Source: Aurantiochytrium sp. KH105 (lineage: Eukaryota; Sar; Bigyra; Thraustochytrida; Thraustochytriidae). Taken from it: a stretch of 64,000 nt of DNA. The position numbers and the translations under genes were made by a program. The notes beneath the pieces are model-generated. The model saw only the letters and a list, made by a program, of their open reading frames with translations. It was not told where the DNA came from and made no database searches. The DNA lies in NCBI GenBank assembly GCA_003116975.1, contig BGKB01000096.1, positions 209,760 through 273,759 of the forward strand. Direction: 5' to 3'. This document shows positions 60,801 to 64,000 of this stretch, in pieces (position 1 is the first letter of the stretch; each line of letters starts with the position of its first letter).

Positions 60801-63267
60801 ATCTGCTGACGTCCTTTCTCTCGTTCTTTTGGCGCCCAAGCTTTTTGGCAAAGCCTAGGTGAGTTGCAAATCGTTCGAGCATTTCTTCATTGGTCGCACG
60901 CGAGCCGATGTCAGCTTCATTCAGGGGCGCGAATATGCTTGTGCGATTCTGGTCAATCTTCCAAAGGTCGTCATGGGCGACACGGTAAACTGCCAGGTAT
61001 GTCAGCGAAAGAAGGTAGTCCGCTAGGATGATGTGACCGTCGAAGAGAGGTGTTGACGGCGCGACCCTGTTGGCTTGGTCTTTGCGCCGCGCGTCTGTAC
61101 GCTTTCCATAATTGTTTTCGACGAGTCGCCGAACTTCATCAAAGGCGTCGTCCTTGAGCACTCGTTGTCGACGACGCGGAAGGCAGTCCACCGTGTTTTC
61201 ATTCGCAGTGTCACACAGAAGAGGAATACCTGAGGCGAGCAAACCTATGCACGTCGTGCGTTTGTCCGTCTTCTCCTGGAGCTTGTCGATCTTCTCTTTG
61301 TCCTTGGAGAATCCGAGCCAATAAAGAAGACCAGACTCCTTTTCATACCCTTCCGCCTGGATCTTGACATCCTTTGGCATTTGGATCTGCACATGTTCTT
61401 TCCCCGAGATAGCACTAAAGAACTTTGCAGTCTTATTCATCTTCTCCTTGGCTTCCTTGGGCAAGATTTTTCGCAACTCCTCGTCAAGGACCTCGCAAAA
61501 GGCTTTGTACTCGTGCATGGGATAGCGAAATGGAAGTCCTCTCTCCGTCTTCATACGAGGATCAAGGCTGTAAGTTTCGTTGCCGTGTACGAGTTTGAGT
61601 GGCTGAATGCACTCTGGCACAGCCCAGGTAGCGGTCTCTACATAGTAGTCCATGCTCCGATACAGCGAAGTCTCTTCGAACCAGCAGATCACGTTAGCCT
61701 CATCGATACGCGATTTGCTCGTGAGCACGTTTTGAGGTGTTGCCGAAACGAGAAGACGAAGTACATTCATTCCCTCCAGTTCGGAGTTGTTGAGAAGCCA
61801 GTTGTGTGCGCCTTCCTGCGTTGGTCCATAGTGGCACTCGTCAGCGATGATGACAAGGAGCGTTCTTGGGGTCGAGGCCTCTCTGACCATCCATTGTCGG
61901 TGGTCTGACATAACCTTGTGTGGGACTTTTGTGTGCTTAAGTACAAGACCCCCTTCGAGGTTTGCGCGCGTAACTCGATCTGAGGTTTGCGTTTGGAGAG
62001 AGTTGAAGTTGGGCGTGAGCACTACAAAAGAAACTCTGTCGAATTGAGATGCCCACGACGCGTCTTTTGAAGACAGAATTACTTCTTTGGCTCTCTCAAA
62101 CAGCTTTTCGGCGATGAGGCGCTGCTCTGGATGAGCAACGTCGGGTTGAGCTGACCCTGCTTCTTGTTCAGGCAGATCGTCACGCTCAATCGCTTCATCT
62201 GGAATGGCAATGTGCACACTAAGGAAAACAGGCTTCTCATCGTCTTTGAGCTTGGAGTCTCTGGTCTGATCGAGCTTCATGGTGATGCGGTTGTCTTGGC
62301 GCTCGCGAAGTTTGAGTCCAAAGCTGGCCAAGGCGTGAGTGAGCTGTTCCCAAGCCCTCGATTTGCGCGCGCTCAGCAAAGCATCGTCATCTCTTGTAAG
62401 GATTTCTTGGGCAAGAGCTGCACGCTCATCAGAATTGCCAGGAAATGGCGGCATAGTAAGCTCCAATTCGCCTTGTTGTTTGCCGACCATGCTTGACTCG
62501 TTGATGACAAAGGACACCTGCACAGGTACGTCCACGCCAAGCAAGTCTGTGTCATCTTCGTCCTCGTTAGCAATGACATCATCTTCTTGGCTCTCGAGAC
62601 CCTTCTCGAGGAGTTGCTTTGCAAGGGAAACCTTGGATGATCCCAGCACGAGCAAAAGGCTGATAATGCTGCCACCTTCCGACTCGCGAATGGCGATCAC
62701 GCGAAATCGACCGTTGTCAGTTTTTTGAATCGCAGAAAGAAGATCGTTCTCGACGTCATCCGAGTCTTCAAATACTTCGGCGTATGCTCCTTTATCCTTG
62801 CGTTTCTCTCTCTTGGCTGTTTGCCGAAGGTTTTTAAACAAATTCCTGTTCTGACGCGACAGCTTCTTTGCGGCGAGATCCCGAAGAACTTCACGCACAT
62901 ACTCGATGTCCTCGTGGACTTCAATCCCAGCTTCGTCAGCAGCTTCGGCAGCGGATAGGAGGTGGCTGTCTGGGTCTGTAGCGATCTCGACGAGCGAGTA
63001 GGCGAAAAACTCGAGACCTTCCACAGTATGACCATTCGCTTTGTACTCCTTTCTGAGGCCTGCGACGTCCTGGAGACCCCCTTCATTCTCGCCACGCATC
63101 CACCACACGCGGAGGAGTTGCGGCAGCGCCTCTGCGTCGATCGTACCGTCTTTGCAGAGGTCCTGCACGGCCGCGGGGCTGTTCTCCACCTCCTCTTCAA
63201 ACCTCGTCGCGGGCTCCGCATTCAGCACCAGCACCAGCGGCCGCGGAGCGGTCTCGCTTGCCTCCAT
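54829..63267 (-). CDS. GREB1-like giant protein C: circularly permuted SF2 helicase + TAGT-like glycosyltransferase + Cys/His-rich region + one helical module (2812 aa)
   Basis: I start at ATG 63267 (MEASETAPRPLVLVLNAEP); the frame extends upstream only to a GTG. Motifs in order: Ia (VVLTPNFNSLQTQ), II D476-E-C-H (ADECHY), III LLVSATP, V-like EKGRMGDTFPHSF, VI QEFGRVCRYPG, then Walker A G1346-K-T (QCQQGKTGTY). The TAGT-like domain has D1791-D1792-N1793 (WILDDNVDVC) and VEFNHLVDEAGLVC. The small post-TAGT domain (WAAIVQEW...VYFLEAAS...IALHVP) is followed by a disordered linker, a Cys/His-rich region (about 2323-2540: CGKHSM, GYCNKH, FCKDHRKKYDVC, CCKDCLEKK) and a single C-terminal helical module (about 2720-2812) like the fifth module of A. 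It is the most complete of the three, with both tail types. Intronless, tandem upstream of B. Confidence 0.85.
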   Translation of the reverse strand: MEASETAPRPLVLVLNAEPATRFEEEVENSPAAVQDLCKDGTIDAEALPQLLRVWWMRGENEGGLQDVAGLRKEYKANGHTVEGLEFFAYSLVEIATDPDSHLLSAAEAADEAGIEVHEDIEYVREVLRDLAAKKLSRQNRNLFKNLRQTAKREKRKDKGAYAEVFEDSDDVENDLLSAIQKTDNGRFRVIAIRESEGGSIISLLLVLGSSKVSLAKQLLEKGLESQEDDVIANEDEDDTDLLGVDVPVQVSFVINESSMVGKQQGELELTMPPFPGNSDERAALAQEILTRDDDALLSARKSRAWEQLTHALASFGLKLRERQDNRITMKLDQTRDSKLKDDEKPVFLSVHIAIPDEAIERDDLPEQEAGSAQPDVAHPEQRLIAEKLFERAKEVILSSKDASWASQFDRVSFVVLTPNFNSLQTQTSDRVTRANLEGGLVLKHTKVPHKVMSDHRQWMVREASTPRTLLVIIADECHYGPTQEGAHNWLLNNSELEGMNVLRLLVSATPQNVLTSKSRIDEANVICWFEETSLYRSMDYYVETATWAVPECIQPLKLVHGNETYSLDPRMKTERGLPFRYPMHEYKAFCEVLDEELRKILPKEAKEKMNKTAKFFSAISGKEHVQIQMPKDVKIQAEGYEKESGLLYWLGFSKDKEKIDKLQEKTDKRTTCIGLLASGIPLLCDTANENTVDCLPRRRQRVLKDDAFDEVRRLVENNYGKRTDARRKDQANRVAPSTPLFDGHIILADYLLSLTYLAVYRVAHDDLWKIDQNRTSIFAPLNEADIGSRATNEEMLERFATHLGFAKKLGRQKNERKDVSRFFIAGGVEKASVQHVLDVLLTATLEAAWNQMAEADYKVLNKRFGEEWTKRMEKLREKKVRNTPDHWQVGWEFVLSEKMAGNLEDLNEQQGNLSQAWYNETDRLLHDLLDVHPKYRTGRMAVIRVYETDENLSIQDCLRSALIKLGLTHNDHGGLLSVVADVGGSDGKKGNTNEQQRPGRRATSLFTQIESWVLDRDLRHPSKQKSDPDAHETLKDRVNRSFAEAKAREMLEAQKKQAKPRNVQRTAKYEDLENLPTIVILCEKGRMGDTFPHSFRFLDIRLRSSPTYSTFVQEFGRVCRYPGLDDSNVKGITIKRGPESTDGVDKSELRSQLDLFFRKSDVKDYFAKGGSFAVLDPGNEVRFHADSEFQFRSRLETALCPSSSSRARFGMWKAKRYVHVLPTVLMNAERFGAQLQKAVEHKYRDVHGLQRIDQCIPGPLDLYVSSDRSRSTKKAHPKLIRVENGSTVVINPLHDHGAYRAQQPQSGANERSSKSSKSRQPHYDWAQDGEKDPRRLLLVAQCQQGKTGTYLHFIKLLKDHIEVAIPAPPKPLPPVARASWSLPYWRNLIIGSRPLGFPPMRNDYDKPKTGQYHEAVMRQRLLLLALAGEQGEWWSEFYIMKLLVEDCEAIQSKAGKEVLKDLEKFIGKKEAPITANHTDTELAFRCVNFDDRFSLPEWKINFQEIWDSPEATAMLFSALRKSSLGQSQDASVSQRLRAAQAYVQNHLWDAGARGRDRKALNSISRENMERVTFSTPQQRAYSRVAAKSISRSFDEKYCQKQHEVHNIELVAEGVSLSAPYSGFQGLSVYADADNVQVYLDAKSKRVPLFDVSQVPKPASKVSKTVSKVSETLRMSARKEAKDVRWVFVPSYNRAGVALLNYEKAIPEPDEKDNQGKRTVVCIVVRSGQQFKDYVANYGSAHLVLGLPPKMPSKVDRTKSVTAEQGGIGYARLFIQLAASELGLPWVWILDDNVDVCYERMLLDNVPSNPPKAPPDPCTFVTVMTGVEHIVQNEEETIQLTGDEKQMQVRRSKRPSIRRHPAPEVSTLPVRSKGQLTGGADQYGLIGIRRDAQARLKDPKAPFLVTYSVYSFILLNVDSTVRAGVYFPVKTFWEDVEFNHLVDEAGLVCLKVNRFYHHKKNLKLGTRSGPARDSLSEAPAHFTHLKEALVHFRDTYGGLAPGQLLSSQLRASFPPSHRWAAIVQEWVAREGSREGVAKVPVYFLEAASDSAINRIALHVPASTTNSLFVVRRDDLRAFGELEEGNETITLKNRPNCTFRIYREADIDDPFATKLFFAGTEPPAITLPSSREVKVVSSNDGDGDNIDNNGDDEDDKSGGKSAHGDFGIPHTGHDRSSVSPSTSPFGRSGDLERGKKRPNSATELASTSNASATKSLKSAHTETALECNEEGKKLKVVDPSSLSSTTPSKLSTSSAAQTNVSSDDNPPNELDFGKKRVRPDVNAGLEHAPKHGNVESDDEHGNVSTLPKRSRLEIKRTSSKDEGATRFTDDGRPLCNGQDVHPKTNKRIDCTNIAVRGGPLCGKHSMAAGRKATCAIIINTETNECCGQPSAQSAPGYCNKHIPPAIKFKHNDPRNKLCKRVEYYYTATLKPVQDRDEIKRLDADWSLVQGGDKALAHFKNASESPKYTFAFTCNANKEKETSFCKDHRKKYDVCAVDNCRSACYRYYNCCKDCLEKKKLAVAGKQLIRLKPENIPRDYRDGHPSAKTRKSIINSITKNARFLSPKDCIVDPSEIDPSLFTKIVERDEEGEDEHEKGEDNSSDPQALEPQEAEKTKLNSPSPSSAQFVIDLSSPLADSSSEAESEVDDSKTSTPKATKSTSSQGSSEHGAVALSNSSSSSSDDKSRLSSRTSAGGAPVTPKSIEKRTQKPTSGGRRKFSSVPLSAATKAKAEKKIQDLKTKYAPDGNPPREFYQELLAHVTSCKTSQDIFDWITIKKAQSFINSDEQTDERIDKCKSGLARLRNALRREFYDGA

Positions 63268-63952
63268 CCTCGGTCCAGCCGCCGCGGCGTTGCACGCGCG
63301 CGTGTGCGCTCCCGCTCTCTCCCTCGCCCGTACGCCGGGCTCAGCTTGCTTGCTCGTTTTTTTGTCGATCCGACATCTAGTATTGATCGCGAGCGAGGAT
63401 TTGCCGTGCGGGTTGATCAAGGTCCAGGTGGGTGACGTCACCGGTTACTACCAGTTAAGAAGTACTAGCGCTCGCCTACTGCTCGGGCTGGTCACCGCTG
63501 ACTGAGAAAAATCGCGGCTCGCTGCTCGACTCTGCTTCGCGCTGCTCTTCGCCGCCACCGTCAAGGTCCGCCTGGCCGTGGAGTGGGCGACGAACGTGGG
63601 GCTACGAAGCGCCGGCGGCCGCGACGCGCGCCGCTTTCGAGGCATCTCTGCGCGGCTGCAGCCGCTGGCTCCGCCGCCGCGGAGGCACCGCTGGAAGGAG
63701 CAAGAGGAAGTATGGAGGCAGTTTTCGTCGTGTGTGCATCTCTTCCCGGCGTGATATCGAGCAACGGAAAGAAAGCTTGAGCTTGAGCCGGGCGTCCACG
63801 AGCAAAACCAAACGCGACGCGTGCGGCAGAGAGCGACAGACCCGGCGCAGGAGAAAGAGTGGCGCGGCGCGAGCGCTCGCGGCGTAGAGTGCGACTCGTC
63901 TGGAGTGGTTTGGGGTGGACCGGAGAAGCTTGCAGACGGTCAACAGAAGATA
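63268..63952. promoter_or_regulatory. Region upstream of giant gene C
   Basis: 685 bases between C's ATG (-) and a possible plus-strand start at 63953. GC-rich; includes a GTGACGTCACC palindrome near 63432, which contains the CRE-like core TGACGTCA. Candidate divergent promoter. Confidence 0.45.
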
Positions 63953-64000
63953 ATGAAGGGCCAGCCGAAAACGAGGCGAGGTGCGGAAGCCAAGGAGGAA
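63953..64000 (+). CDS. Possible N-terminus of the next gene, cut by the window end
   Basis: ATG at 63953 opens a frame of 16 codons (MKGQPKTRRGAEAKEE) that runs off the end. Basic start and position opposite gene C make a divergent gene plausible, but 16 residues are too few to support a call beyond that. Confidence 0.25.
   Translation, partial: MKGQPKTRRGAEAKEE

Noticed and set aside
35295-63267. Ordinary linear DEAD-box helicases or restriction-type translocases
   Set aside because: No Walker A precedes motif Ia in any copy; the only GKT lies after motif VI, and the C-terminal glycosyltransferase-like domain is not part of those families.
63268-63441. 58-residue extension of giant protein C
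   Set aside because: Begins on GTG, not ATG, and is not conserved with A or B.

Overview
The window is nuclear DNA from a gene-dense, GC-rich protist. The evidence is canonical GT-AG spliceosomal introns (GTAAGT, GTACGT and GTGAGT donors) and a set of eukaryote-only families: a mitochondrial carrier, a dynein roadblock light chain, a VPS10/sortilin receptor, a PEMT-type methyltransferase, a Rex4-type exonuclease and a PP2C-cyclic-nucleotide-kinase fusion. A stramenopile such as a thraustochytrid is my best guess; that is inference, not proof. I saw no rRNA, tRNA or CRISPR array.

Left part (1-29.8 kb), mostly housekeeping and signalling genes: the 3' part of an SLC25A39/40 (MTM1)-like carrier (+); a three-exon roadblock/LC7 light chain (-); an IQ-motif coiled-coil protein (+); a 22-exon LRR-kinase gene (-) with one exon per LRR; a VPS10/sortilin receptor (-); a six-exon small LRR membrane protein (+); a Rex4-like exonuclease (+); a PEMT-like methyltransferase (-); a PP2C-CNB-CNB-kinase fusion whose kinase part looks dead (+); an unrecognised protein (+); and a bHLH-like transcription factor (-).

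Right part (30.6-63.3 kb), the striking region: two tandem PhyH-like 2-oxoglutarate/Fe(II) dioxygenase paralogues (+), one with intact iron ligands and one with both histidines replaced. They converge on an array of three giant intronless paralogues on the minus strand (3008, 2571 and 2812 aa). Each giant protein reads as an SF2 helicase in circularly permuted order (motifs Ia, II DECH, III SAT, V and VI first, Walker A QGKTGT about 200-250 residues later), followed by a glycosyltransferase-like domain with a WILDD(N/D) motif. This is the domain logic of animal GREB1 and of the TET/JBP-associated glycosyltransferases (TAGT). Between giant genes A and B, divergent from A, lies an LRR gene whose C-terminal half appears to carry two copies of a small domain also found just after the glycosyltransferase domain in all three giants.

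Working model (inference): the cluster encodes an oxidise-then-glycosylate system analogous to base J synthesis or to GREB1-type protein glycosylation. The intact dioxygenase would hydroxylate a nucleobase or protein, the TAGT domain would add a sugar, the helicase would remodel nucleic acid, and the LRR protein and dead dioxygenase would act as adaptors. The giant paralogues differ mainly in their tails (five helical modules; a Cys/His-rich region; or a Cys/His-rich region plus one helical module), which suggests different targeting.
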